NCBI RefSeq assembly: GCF_019422935.1
Contig: NZ_JAHZCJ010000001.1
Location: 96,117-160,116, forward strand
Length of the DNA stretch: 64,000 nucleotides
From: Desulfovibrio sp.
GTDB lineage: Bacteria > Desulfobacterota > Desulfovibrionia > Desulfovibrionales > Desulfovibrionaceae
Direction of reading: 5' to 3'
Shown here: one piece after another, positions 12,001 to 18,674 of the stretch
How positions within the stretch are numbered: the first letter of the stretch is position 1
Layout of the letters: the number at the start of each line of letters is the position of its first letter
Program-made: the position numbers and the translations under genes
Notes under the pieces: generated by a model
Told to the model about the DNA's origin: nothing
The model's database searches: none
The model's input: only the letters and a program-made list of their open reading frames with translations

Positions 12001-15000
12001 GGCAGCGGGGCCTTTGTGCCGGATACCTCCGCCCATGAACCGCATCAGGCATGTTTGCCGCAGGGCGCGTTGTACATGGGGCCGCTGCTCTGCCTGCCAT
12101 GGGAAGAACCCAGGATTTCCTGCGCCTATGTGGAGCTTGAGGAGCAGAATGCAGCTTCCGTAGCGGCCTTTGTGGCCAGCCTCGGGCTGGTTGACGGGCC
12201 GTATGTGGCGGCACACGATGGCACGGTGCGTGTGCGCGAGCTGGTCAAACTGCCGTCTGCGCCTGCCTCGACCGCCATACCTGTTATAACAAGGAACGGC
12301 TGCGTGGTGATCACCGGCGGCCTTGGCGGCATGGGCCAGACGCTGGCGCGCCAGATTCATGAGCGCCACGGGGCGCGGGTGGTTTTGCTGCACAGAAGCA
12401 GCCAGTTGCCGCCCCATGCGCTGGAGGGCGTGCCCTTTGCCGCCTTCCGTTGCGACGTTACGGATGCCGCGCAGGTTGAAGAGGTTTTTGCAAAAATCCG
12501 GCGCGAGGTCGGCCCTGTGCAAGGCGTCATTCATACGGCTGGCGTGGCTGGCAGGGGTTACCTGCTGACCAGCGACAGGCAGGGATACGAATCCGTGCTG
12601 GCCCCCAAGGTGACTGGCGCCTGGAACCTGCACAAGGCAACCCTTGGTGATGATCTGGCCTTTTTTGTGCTGGCTTCATCGCGCACGGCCCTTGTGGGCG
12701 CGCCGGGGCAGAGTGATTACACCGCCGCCAATGCCTATTTGAACGCGTTTGCCCGGTATCGGCGCAGCCTTGGGCTGCCCGGGCTTTCCATCAACTGGAA
12801 CACATGGTCGGGCGTGGGCATGGCCGTTCGCGAGGGGCTTGGCAACGGGCCGGAAGCCGCAACCATGCTTGCGCCGCAGCAGGCCCTTGCCGTGCTTGAG
12901 GCCGCGCTTGCCAGCGGCGAGGATCTTGTGGCTGTGGGCATGACGGGCGAAAGCGCAGCGAATTTTGCCCTTAACGGCCTGCCCGGGAGCGAGTTGCCCG
13001 GCAGCATGTTGGGCAGCGCGTCAATCAGCAGCAGTGCGGCGAAGGGCAATGCCACGCAGGCGCAACCCGGCGTTAATGCCGACAGTCTTGATGGGGCGGC
13101 CCTGCTTGAGATTATCCGCGATTGCCTTGGATATGACAGACCGCTGACCAGAGAGGACGACTTTTTTGATCTGGGTGGCGATTCCATTGCCGCAACGCGT
13201 ATTGTGAATCGGCTGGACAAGGAGGCGGGGCTTGCCCTCGCTGTGGCGGATCTGCTGGAAAGCGACACCCTCGGCGATATTGTCGACTGCGCCCTTGCCT
13301 CGCGCAAGCCAGCGCAGCCGCTGCAAAAGAACGAGGAAACAACGCCAGTTCTGGATAAGTACCCCGTGGGCAACGAGCAGCTTGCCATCCTGTATGCCGA
13401 CATGGTCAGCGAGGGCGATCTAGGTTTCAACCTGCCAGCATTCCTTGTGATGCCGCCAGATGCAGATGCGGCGCGGCTTGAAAAGGCCCTTGCCCAGATT
13501 GTGGAGCGGCATGAGGCGCTGCGCACCAGCTTCTGCGACTTTGAGGCCGAGCGTCCGGCCATGATTATTCATCCGTTTACGGGATTTACCCTTGAAGAAA
13601 GGCGCATCCCCGATCTTGCGCACAAGGATGCTGTTATCCGACCCTTTAACCTGCGCAACGAAACGGGCTTTCGCGCCTGCCTGCTTGTGACCGATGCGGG
13701 TGAAAAGATCTTGTTCATTGACCTGCACCACGCCCTTGGGGACGGCAGAACCATGTCGCTGCTCAATGTGGAGTTGTACCGTCTGTATCACGGGCTGGAG
13801 CTTGCGCCTGTGACCGCGCAGATGAAGGATATCGCCTGGCGGCAGGTCATGCATCCCGATCCCGAAGCGGCAGCCTACTGGCAGAATATTTACAAGGGCG
13901 AATTGCCCCGGTTGGATCTGCCCGCATCGCATCCTCGGCCCCGGGTGCACACGGGCAGGGGCGGCACGTATGAATTTGACCTCGCGCCGGAGCTTGTGCA
14001 GGCCATCAAGGGTTTGGCCCGCAGGGAAGGGCTGACCAACTATCAGGTTTCGCTCTGCGCCTGGAGCCTGCTGGCGCAAGCCTACACCGGCTCGCAGGAT
14101 ATTGTGGTCGCTGTTTCAATGGACGCGCGGGGCGAACATCTCAACACCGCAGGCATGCTGGCCTCCGTGCTGCCGCTGCGTTTCAGCGTAGACCCCGACC
14201 AGCCGCTTTCCGCCCTGCTGCGCGCCACGCGGCAGGTAAGCAACGAAGGCATGCGGCACCGCTCTTACATCCTTAACAGCCTGCTGGCCGACCTCAGGCA
14301 GACCGCATGGCCGGACAGATCGCCCCTGTCGGAGATCATCCTCTCGTACATGAACTTTGAATTTGCCGCCGAAGGGCAGGGCCTGTTTGAATCCCTGCGG
14401 TTCAGCAAATTCTCCAGCAAGACGGATCTTTCCATCTTTGTGAGCGATATTGGTGAGAGCATAAGCATTGCCCTTGAATACTACGCAGACCTGTTCAGCG
14501 AGGCCGATGTGCTGCGCATGGCCCGCGATTATGTGCGCATGCTTGAACTCATGACCTCCGCGCCTGCGGATGCGCCGCTGCGCTTTACGCCCACTGATTT
14601 GCCGTGCGCCGCTGGCGGTGCGGTCATCCTTGAAACGTGCGAGGCCCTGGCCCCGGCAGCCTTGCAGCAAGGTGTTGAGGCAGTGGCTGCGGGCAAGGGA
14701 GCATCTGCCGAGGCTGTGTTGCTGGCGGTGTTTGCCGTGCTGATGGGCAAGGTGACCCAGCAGGAGCAATTTGTGGTGGCGGTGCCGCCAGAGCGCGCCA
14801 TCAGGTTCAGTATTGACGACAATATGGAGTTTGAAGAACTGCTGGCCTTCACGCAAAAGGGGCTGACGGATAAGGCTGGTACGGGCGATGCTGACCACGG
14901 GGTCTCTGCCCTTGCTGATGATAACATGCCCCTCATGCAAAGTGCCCTGCGTTTGGGTTTTGCATTTGCGCGGGGGGGCGTCTCTATCCCTGATGCGCAA

Positions 15001-15159
15001 GGGAGGGGGTATGGTCTTTTCTGCTCGGTCCAAGAACAGAAGGAAGGTCTGGCCCTGCATTTTGCGTATGATCCGCAACAGCTTGGCGCGGAAACCGCTC
15101 AGGACTGGCTGACTTATTACGGGAATTTTCTTGAAGGCATAATTGAAGGGGCGGCATGA
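1..15159 (+). CDS. Hybrid NRPS/PKS megasynthase, 5' end outside the window
   Basis: The reading frame is already open at base 1 and begins inside an adenylation domain (between cores A2 and A3), so the true start lies upstream. Domains by motif, with approximate base positions: A1 (YTSGSTG 130, NAYGPTE 530, DQVKIRG 860, GKIDRKAL 1110), T (GGNSL 1260), C (HHVAGDG 1792), T (GGDSI 2685), E (HHLALD 3245, ESHGRD 3625, FNYLGR 3850), C (HHLLMDG 4573), T (GGHSL 5660), C (HHIIFDG 6190), A2 (FTSGSTG 7648, NLYGPTE 8090, DQVKIRG 8420), T (GGNSL 8910), KS (active Cys 9595, EAHGTA 9990, GNLGHLD 10108), DH-like (HRLEG 10906, HPAMMD 11400), KR (GGLGGMG 12316, YTAAN 12718), T (GGDSI 13173), C (HHALGDG 13723) and a further half C domain to the end. 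No AT domain exists between KS and DH. Two C-T units lack A domains. The gene overlaps the next one by ATGA, so the two subunits are probably translationally coupled. Product unknown. Confidence 0.93.
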   Translation, partial: DRMAYIVEDAGADITLDLADLTYRQSPITPLPHAPRAEDGAYLIYTSGSTGKPKGVLAPHGGFANMIQGQIELFGVQADDHVLQFAPPIFDASLSEMFMALLAGAALYPVSDQCRNAPWTLRQYMIDNDITVVTLPPSYLNLFEGEPFPGLRVLITAGEPPVAGDALHYAKGLRYFNAYGPTETCVCAAMKEVSPFEPQPIGVGSPIPNVTLSIRNAEGRELPAGMAGELWIGGASLAIGYHNKPEMTEQRFIHVPQEGNARFYASGDMALWSDKGEILLLGRADDQVKIRGNRVELAEVACLLESCESVSQAAVLAVKDAGGQASLAAFFVLRPGASIETVVSWSRTSLPPYMVPSAWHVLEAMPLAPTGKIDRKALQNLARRGEAHGGSGRKAHAGLLEIFERVLGRAYDPEKSFFAQGGNSLNAMSLLHAIRKTFNVDISFRSFVSCETLFDVEAQLGGVRAESALAGIESAPLSTGQFRIWAYQQVNEGSIDYNMPLLLELRGDRTADFLEGLRRAANAQELFHCTVAGDIDNPHFAQGKGEVYLCSVTIADAREAAVFFDQQIHTPFDLRVEPPVRLVAAVLPQCVQVLVLVHHVAGDGETLEILLQNALRYLRGEPPVRGLLAVQEAFCRRQAAYAASPACADDAAYWQEVLTPPVPTVNQAAGAASRKGAMIGVNLDTETALGFEILAKNSGASVLACFVALAGRALCRRFDRKELLLGVPMGLRETQEEFCAAGFYVNTVPLRVSLDVLEDSAAVVDAARQMRQAIEHSRYCAADIVPEFLATHAYFEPVGVPGLELNRLELELRASKLTASFTLVTGTASRIVLEYDAGCIADAPALLNDLARSMRRACEGLVRRDPRQVLGNAWREILHPGSSSAVQEESDFFRDGGDSIKAIQITGILRRSGITALSAPDFLRMPRFGDLCTLLESAESDSSATQTMDYSPVAPGEQVPLLLFARYFLGAHPSHWRQFFMLLPLEIRADVPTASIEAWLQTLPENHESLRMAFAPDHAVLLAEPQKIGLHCRDFADTVEQTSLLREAVGEITAGLDATCGKTLGAMLARQGEKRFLLLVGHHLALDALSLETLRQGLLHYCRTGKAQCEAHGLALRAREVERLRAAGVFPSEEQRALWRAACAVPCEPLRALLSQSRDRAASRARLSAQLDGFRQEYSTDAKADLLAALACALHAQGQKSAVRVTLESHGRDELLPGFDASRSLGWFTAVCPMPLEPALNYAQAREVLGPWLAQHFSPENCNAYGYLRQENPAEFGYAAQIAFNYLGRVTGQPDEEASLMLSALAPGLIPELVHADMEADAPLELSVFFDQQGILHLGAWFSPHCLAHDWVSGLLQSWLAALKTLPAYLPQQTLDAIFAACGCRAEDVERIAQPDAGHAPLLYQSLLAESGVYTQQVEFHFRGPVDIFALMRAWEALTARHESLRSLFPMPVEGEFYRVVLLKGRTSLEFHDFSHLPEAEAEAEAQALLRAERQRGFDVQRGPLLRARFFRRGADRVVMSWCFHHLLMDGWCMGVLLRELFALAGAKGGPENSRLPEPFPLETYSRWRAQFDERAARAYWAGLLQDFNGPTGVELAQPAPRAATPGEFDEPQTVELELDAALSASLQELAKTEAVTLSALVQTLWAIVLSNANNGCRDVVFGVVTSGRPAELAGIESAVGLFIQTSPLRARWTASESLGALLAQVKEQNLQQMRYGYVPLATLGRNLLDHLMVFENYPVDTCFDHNRVELRDMRGFEKLPYALGISVIPGVNLRFRFLYDPERLPEERALALRNGLHAVLVAAASEGGRTCLALEEAANTALADAEKSGAEQGEAENASDNAAVIAGQAQAPQRLDVANLAETVRAAYVAVLGCPVDSVDADFFQLGGHSLIAMSLLSQLSKSLSVTVGIEDVMGYPSPRALAVHIGSLAKADVIIPRVEGLAVYPLSPAQQRIWFLQKLHEGGQVYVIPFAARLRGPVDPVALQEALTLLEERHDALRLRVALDAPEQRLAPAGGLRLECYDAPLTDAAYLGMSLPLGPERPLVRVALFRQEDGSHALLFCFHHIIFDGWSAEVITRELNEAYGAALQDSLPQWPPLELDFASYALWESQREAEGLEQICSDLAPLPERLRLPLDYPRPAVQRFEGAVQSFDLGLERSHGLKDWALRAGVTVFPVLLALVDAFLLRHTGQDDIIVGCPAANREHEQVQGVVGLFVNTLAVRARMNAQGGFAELAGTVDAAFRKSLSAQNCPFEKVIEAVGVERNAARNPVFDVFAALEDASWNNFGRPPLCMEPLPLPHLCSKFDLSFYFKERSDGGYTVDVEYCTELFSPQTVRRMTERLLTLADAVLADDAKPLAELDILPARERAELASFNDTAEPLDVAADMDSRFRAQAARTPHAMAVMDAAGTAVSYRQFNVQVDAVCAWLQGQGVARGQYVCVCFERSPAMLACIFAVLRLGAVYVPLAATLPDERMRSVFEDLGQCVVLCEARFAEAFRKNLQDGQNGQCGQRVLSPDFEALVAGAQVPGAVPHYEAEPLPPDSPAYVIFTSGSTGRPKGVPIEHASVANRLLWMQSRFPIGQGDEVLQKTTITFDVSVWELFWWSWQGAGIALLEPNAEKNPALIVQAIEARRVTVLHFVPSMLRAFLDHLEGHPGDVRRLRSLRYVFTSGEALPRELVARWSALTHADQLQVELHNLYGPTEATVDVSWQPCLNTPPHAVPIGRPVSNTRLYVLDACKNPVPLGVTGEIYISGIQVARGYLNRPELTAQRFMDDPFAPGSRMYRTGDLGRWLADGSIEYLGRNDDQVKIRGYRIELGEVEAALGRCRGVSQAVVRMGRIGEYAALEAFLLPQGGARLDLAGIRAELAALLPNYMCPSRFFVVQDIPLSPSGKADRKRLQGYPLLAGGEKDAASAALGPDAFQPTSQTGGQTGSDSGLSPALIEAVREVWRQVMPEVEAGSDLGFFDAGGNSLLLVRLHTLLDKQWSGVFTLAGLFSESTIRAQAAFIARTQQVGSTVAVCRATTAPIAIIGMAVRLGDYADVQSFWRDLARGADKNIPMSEKRRGETRQIFDAVGLAFDDARLREAAYLSDISSFDYRRFGLSPNDASLLDPAQRVFLETALRALDDAGYGGSALENADVGVFVGASPVRLFQTAVTRAFPDLAEQTYLLNVPSNVLARLSYMKNWHGPAASVDTACSSVLAALHQACRSLHEGECAVALVGGAHVIDLPVKADAAFAIESVSGRTRTFDAEAKGVGAGEGAAVFLLKPLDAALRDHDAIHAVIPGSAVNQDGKSSSMAAPNPEAQAEVIDRAARNAGVSLADIQFFEAHGTATVLGDPVEIEGLRRAFARQGAQREQKALIGSVKGNLGHLDAAAGAAGLAKAVLCLENGLVPPQPHFERPNPHIDFEAAPVRVAQKLEPLPPQERPWRCGVSSFGLSGVNTHVIVAEHQAEPLPQDDGHWQCVVFSAPDEASLQDYARAVAAAVARNEGWPLHAVAATLMTGRDALPVRAALVARFRQGLLEQLEAGLTGVAVASAGRHDSRDSMENPLPGAFFASQEAAQAAASAYLAGASLAWPAERPVYRVHLPAAPLAAATLWPRFAAHFLSDPVMTPAGKAFALAVDRPDFWPAGEHRLEGTPLLVGMGLLDCLGWIGGAAPLSLHDLRWRKPVACGPGCRAVLLAREQGDALAVELHHFEPADHKAGETFTKGQATGTWSVAASGLLRGGIARPAALNLATVREGLREIAQQDTPEDSPLMVSGRWQCRKALWVAEDGNTLLAELCLPEAYRADFNTFRWHPAMMDIAASLALRGAYGFVPAGCRMARLYNPLTAQAFALVRITDRQQGMIVADCTVTDASGQIVAELEGMTFMALRKGQTAGKSGPDILQPQPELYAIGWKQADLKGSIAGPQNIILLGGQGGLLGEALKPLAHARRPLPAHADEARALAHEILAGPTDHLLWLPSLQSGGQNDTWPLCALLQEVCSGGLRRPLRVTVVGSGAFVPDTSAHEPHQACLPQGALYMGPLLCLPWEEPRISCAYVELEEQNAASVAAFVASLGLVDGPYVAAHDGTVRVRELVKLPSAPASTAIPVITRNGCVVITGGLGGMGQTLARQIHERHGARVVLLHRSSQLPPHALEGVPFAAFRCDVTDAAQVEEVFAKIRREVGPVQGVIHTAGVAGRGYLLTSDRQGYESVLAPKVTGAWNLHKATLGDDLAFFVLASSRTALVGAPGQSDYTAANAYLNAFARYRRSLGLPGLSINWNTWSGVGMAVREGLGNGPEAATMLAPQQALAVLEAALASGEDLVAVGMTGESAANFALNGLPGSELPGSMLGSASISSSAAKGNATQAQPGVNADSLDGAALLEIIRDCLGYDRPLTREDDFFDLGGDSIAATRIVNRLDKEAGLALAVADLLESDTLGDIVDCALASRKPAQPLQKNEETTPVLDKYPVGNEQLAILYADMVSEGDLGFNLPAFLVMPPDADAARLEKALAQIVERHEALRTSFCDFEAERPAMIIHPFTGFTLEERRIPDLAHKDAVIRPFNLRNETGFRACLLVTDAGEKILFIDLHHALGDGRTMSLLNVELYRLYHGLELAPVTAQMKDIAWRQVMHPDPEAAAYWQNIYKGELPRLDLPASHPRPRVHTGRGGTYEFDLAPELVQAIKGLARREGLTNYQVSLCAWSLLAQAYTGSQDIVVAVSMDARGEHLNTAGMLASVLPLRFSVDPDQPLSALLRATRQVSNEGMRHRSYILNSLLADLRQTAWPDRSPLSEIILSYMNFEFAAEGQGLFESLRFSKFSSKTDLSIFVSDIGESISIALEYYADLFSEADVLRMARDYVRMLELMTSAPADAPLRFTPTDLPCAAGGAVILETCEALAPAALQQGVEAVAAGKGASAEAVLLAVFAVLMGKVTQQEQFVVAVPPERAIRFSIDDNMEFEELLAFTQKGLTDKAGTGDADHGVSALADDNMPLMQSALRLGFAFARGGVSIPDAQGRGYGLFCSVQEQKEGLALHFAYDPQQLGAETAQDWLTYYGNFLEGIIEGAA

Positions 15160-18100
15160 TGAAGTTATCGGATTTTTCCTTTGCCACTCCAGAAAAAAAA
15201 TCTGCAAGGCCAGAGTCTGCCAGTATTTCCTGCTCTGGCCCGCATACTGCGAGCGCCACGCAGGCAGGGGGGGAGTTTGCCAGCCTTGAGCATCTGTTCC
15301 GCAGCATTGCTGACGCAAGGCCAGAAGCCGAAGCTCTGACCGGGGGCGGCCATGGGCTGACCTTCAGTGAGCTGGACGTTCTCTCGGAACGCATTGCCCG
15401 TTTCATTCTTGCGCAGGGGTATGGGCACGAGGCCGTGGTGGGCGTGCTGTGCGCGCGCGGCGCGGTGTATCTGGCTGCGGGACTTGGCATTATGCGGGCC
15501 GGGGCAGTGTATCTGCCCGTGGAGCGCGAGCAGCCGCAAAGCCGCAAAGAGGCCATGCTGCGGCCCGCAAGCCTGATTATTGCCGACAGCGCCTGCCTGC
15601 GCGAAGCCGAGTATTTTCACTACAGGAATCCCGGCATTCGGCATGTGCTCTGCCTTGATGCGCAGGACTATGACGATGCCCTTGAAAAAGGCACAGGCCT
15701 TGTCAGCACCGAATACTGGGAGCAGGTGGCGCAGGGGGGCAGCGACATGGGCTGGAAGAGCGATTTTGACGCCGCCCCCTGCCCGCGAAGCGATCTCGCG
15801 GCCATGGCCGCTGCCGTGCTTGAGAAATGCGGGCTGGCTCACAAGGCGGATTATCTCCGCGCAGGCCGCAAAGTGCTGGATGTGGGCAGCGGGTCTGGTT
15901 GCGTGGCGCAAGCGCTTGCCAAGGCCGTGCAGGAATATGCGGCTGTGGATCTGGCCCGCAATGAACTCAGCCGCCTTGCCAGTTTTGACGCTGCCGCCAG
16001 GGTGACGCCGTATCGTATGGAAGCGGCGGACATTCATTTTCTTGAAGGTCAGGCCTTTGACGTGGTGGTCATAAACGGCGTGGTGGAAAATTTCCCCGGC
16101 TACAACTATCTGCGCAGGGTGCTGCATCACGCCGTGGAGATGCTCACGCCTGACGGCCTCGTTTTTGTGGGGGCGGTGCGCGATCTGGATTGCCGGGACG
16201 ACCTGCGGGCTGCCTTGCAGACACATGCCCTTGCCACCGGCGATCAAACCGGCCTGCTGCGGCTTGATGCCTCTGAGGAATTGTTTGTTCCCCGCCAGTT
16301 TTTTACGGAGTGGGCGGCGCGCTGCCCTGTGTCGGTGGAAGTGACATTCTCCCCTTGCATTTTTGGGCAGAACCATGAGCAGAACCGTGTGGATGGCGGC
16401 AAGCAGCAAGGGGAGCAACCTTACCGTTATGATGTGGTCATCCGCCCCGGCGGCAGTCGCTCTCTGGTTCCGATTTCGCGGTTTGGGGCCCAGCATTTGC
16501 CGCCTGCGGGCGGGCAAGCCCTGCCCCCATGCGATCCCGCCCAGGCTGCCTATATCGTCTATACCAGCGGTTCAACGGGCACTCCCAAGGGGGTGGTGGT
16601 TGAGCACTGCAACCTCATGCACATTTTGCGCGCCCTGCGGCCCTATGCGGCGGGCTGCGAGAGGGTGGGGCTGGTTGCGCCCCTGTCGTTTGACGCTTCT
16701 GTGCAGCAGTTGGCCGTGTCTGTCTTCAGCGGCAAGAGCCTGCACGTGCTGTCGGACGAAGAACGCAAGAATCCCTCGCTTTTTTGCGCCTGCGCGCGTG
16801 AGCGCGGGCTTGACCTGTGCGACATGACGCCCGCGTTTTTCAACGTGCTCACAGACTGGCTTGCCGAGCAGCGTCAGCCTTTGCCGCTCAAGGCTCTGCT
16901 GCTGGCGGGCGAAGTGCTGCGGCCCGATGTGATCCGCAAATTTTACGCCATCCCCGGCAACGAGGATGTGGTGCTGTTCAATGTGTACGGCCCCACGGAA
17001 TGCACGGTGGACAGCAGCGCCTTTCGCATAGATGTGGGCAACCATCAGGATTTTACCGCCTACCCCATTGGCAGTCCTCTTGAAGGCGTGCGCATCTGCG
17101 CCATGGATAAAAATTGTCAGGAGCTGCCCGATTCAGTCACTGGCGAACTGTGGATTTTGGGCAATGGTGTGTCGCGCGGCTACCTGAATAACGCCAGCCC
17201 CGGTGCGTTTGTGGAAAAAGACGGCCAGCCCTGCTATCGCACGGGTGACAACGGTTATGTGCAGAACGGCCTTGTTTTTTTCCGTGGACGCGAAGACCAG
17301 CAGGTGAAGATACGCGGCAACCGGGTGGAACCTGGCGAGGTGGAAAAGGCCGTTGCGGGCTTTCCCGGCGTGCGTCAGGTGGCGGTGGTGGCGGATACCT
17401 TTCGCGCCGGGGAGGAAAAGACCCTCGCCGCCTATGTGGTGGGCGATGTGGATATGGCCCTGCTGCGCGGATACCTAGAGCAACACCTGCCGCCGTACTG
17501 CGTGCCCGCCTATTTTGTCCCCATGATGGAATTGCCGCTTTCGCTCAACCGCAAGATAGACAAAAAGGCTCTGCCGTCACCCCTGGGCGGGGTGGAAATT
17601 CAGCGCGGGCGCATGCCTGTCGGGCCTGTGGAAGAAAAACTGGCCGAAATATGGAAGCGACTGTTGGGCTTTGAAATCACCGATGCCAATGCTGGCTTTT
17701 TCAGTCTGGGCGGTCACAGCATTCTTTCCATCAGGCTTATTGCCATGATCGAAAAGGAAATGGGCGTGCATGTGGCTGTGAACGAGCTGGTCTCGCATTC
17801 AAGCATCGCGCAGCTTGCGTCCCTGCTGGCCGGAAAGACCGAAAAGCGTGAAAGCCCCGTTATCCAGCTGCAACACTGCGAAGGCGGCAAGAACCTTGTG
17901 CTGTTTCACCCTGTTGGCGGCAGCGTGTTCTGCTACAGCGACCTTGCGCGCCTGCTTGGCGGCAAATATTCGGTCTATGCCGTCGAGGCGGCGGGCTTCA
18001 GCCAGCGCCGCACGTCGCTTACAACAGAGCTGCATACGGTTGAGAGCCTGGCGGAGTATTATCTGGACGAAGTACTCAAGGTCGAGAGCCGCGATATCAT

Positions 18101-18674
18101 CTGGGGCGGCTGGAGTTTCGGCGGTCTGCTGGCCTATGAATGTTCCCGGCGGTATGCGACACTGGGCAACCGCAGCGAGCCTGTCATCATTCTTGATACC
18201 GTGGCCGACAATACCCGCGCAAAACAGATGGCGGCCAAGGATGACATCGAACTGTTGCAGCTCATTTTGCAGCAAGGTATGGCCTTTGACCCCGTAAAGC
18301 TCCGCGCCATGCCGCGTGAACAGCAACTGGGCTACCTTGTGGAATGCGGTGAGAAAAGCGGATTGCTGCCTGCCGGGTTCAGCGCCGTGCAGATGGACAA
18401 TCTGTTGCTGACCTATCGCGGCAACACCCTGGCGGCTGCGCGTTACGAGCGGCCAGGCCCTTCAGACTGCAAACTGTTGCTGGTGCGCGCGCTGGATTTT
18501 GCAACTAACCCGCAGATAATAATGAATGACGACTATCAGGGTTGGGCCCGTTTTTTGAAGAAGGAAAATATCTCGCTGCGCTGGGCGCAGGGCACCCACG
18601 AAACCATGCTTTCTGCCGGCCTTGCCGCAAATGTGGCCCAGCTTATACTGGAATATCTTGAAGCTGAAAAATAG
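15156..18674 (+). CDS. Terminal NRPS subunit: methyltransferase-interrupted A domain, T, thioesterase
   Basis: This 1172-residue protein should finish the chain built by the upstream megasynthase. It starts with A-domain cores a1/a2 (LTFSELD, then RAGAVYLPVE near residue 115). A SAM-dependent methyltransferase follows with motif I VLDVGSGSG at residue 240. The A domain then resumes at core a3 (YIVYTSGSTG at 466) and continues through NVYGPTE, YRTGDN, QQVKIRGN and NRKIDKKAL. A carrier domain (LGGHSI, Ser about 854) and a type I thioesterase (GWSFGG, Ser 987; His 1148 near the end) complete it. There is no C domain here; the one at the end of the previous protein must serve. The methyltransferase sits between a2 and a3 rather than in the commoner a8-a9 site. 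Residues read from the A pocket (D-A-Q-D-L-A-V-V-D) resemble glutamine-type codes. Start ATG overlaps the preceding stop. Confidence 0.93.
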   Translation: MMKLSDFSFATPEKKSARPESASISCSGPHTASATQAGGEFASLEHLFRSIADARPEAEALTGGGHGLTFSELDVLSERIARFILAQGYGHEAVVGVLCARGAVYLAAGLGIMRAGAVYLPVEREQPQSRKEAMLRPASLIIADSACLREAEYFHYRNPGIRHVLCLDAQDYDDALEKGTGLVSTEYWEQVAQGGSDMGWKSDFDAAPCPRSDLAAMAAAVLEKCGLAHKADYLRAGRKVLDVGSGSGCVAQALAKAVQEYAAVDLARNELSRLASFDAAARVTPYRMEAADIHFLEGQAFDVVVINGVVENFPGYNYLRRVLHHAVEMLTPDGLVFVGAVRDLDCRDDLRAALQTHALATGDQTGLLRLDASEELFVPRQFFTEWAARCPVSVEVTFSPCIFGQNHEQNRVDGGKQQGEQPYRYDVVIRPGGSRSLVPISRFGAQHLPPAGGQALPPCDPAQAAYIVYTSGSTGTPKGVVVEHCNLMHILRALRPYAAGCERVGLVAPLSFDASVQQLAVSVFSGKSLHVLSDEERKNPSLFCACARERGLDLCDMTPAFFNVLTDWLAEQRQPLPLKALLLAGEVLRPDVIRKFYAIPGNEDVVLFNVYGPTECTVDSSAFRIDVGNHQDFTAYPIGSPLEGVRICAMDKNCQELPDSVTGELWILGNGVSRGYLNNASPGAFVEKDGQPCYRTGDNGYVQNGLVFFRGREDQQVKIRGNRVEPGEVEKAVAGFPGVRQVAVVADTFRAGEEKTLAAYVVGDVDMALLRGYLEQHLPPYCVPAYFVPMMELPLSLNRKIDKKALPSPLGGVEIQRGRMPVGPVEEKLAEIWKRLLGFEITDANAGFFSLGGHSILSIRLIAMIEKEMGVHVAVNELVSHSSIAQLASLLAGKTEKRESPVIQLQHCEGGKNLVLFHPVGGSVFCYSDLARLLGGKYSVYAVEAAGFSQRRTSLTTELHTVESLAEYYLDEVLKVESRDIIWGGWSFGGLLAYECSRRYATLGNRSEPVIILDTVADNTRAKQMAAKDDIELLQLILQQGMAFDPVKLRAMPREQQLGYLVECGEKSGLLPAGFSAVQMDNLLLTYRGNTLAAARYERPGPSDCKLLLVRALDFATNPQIIMNDDYQGWARFLKKENISLRWAQGTHETMLSAGLAANVAQLILEYLEAEK

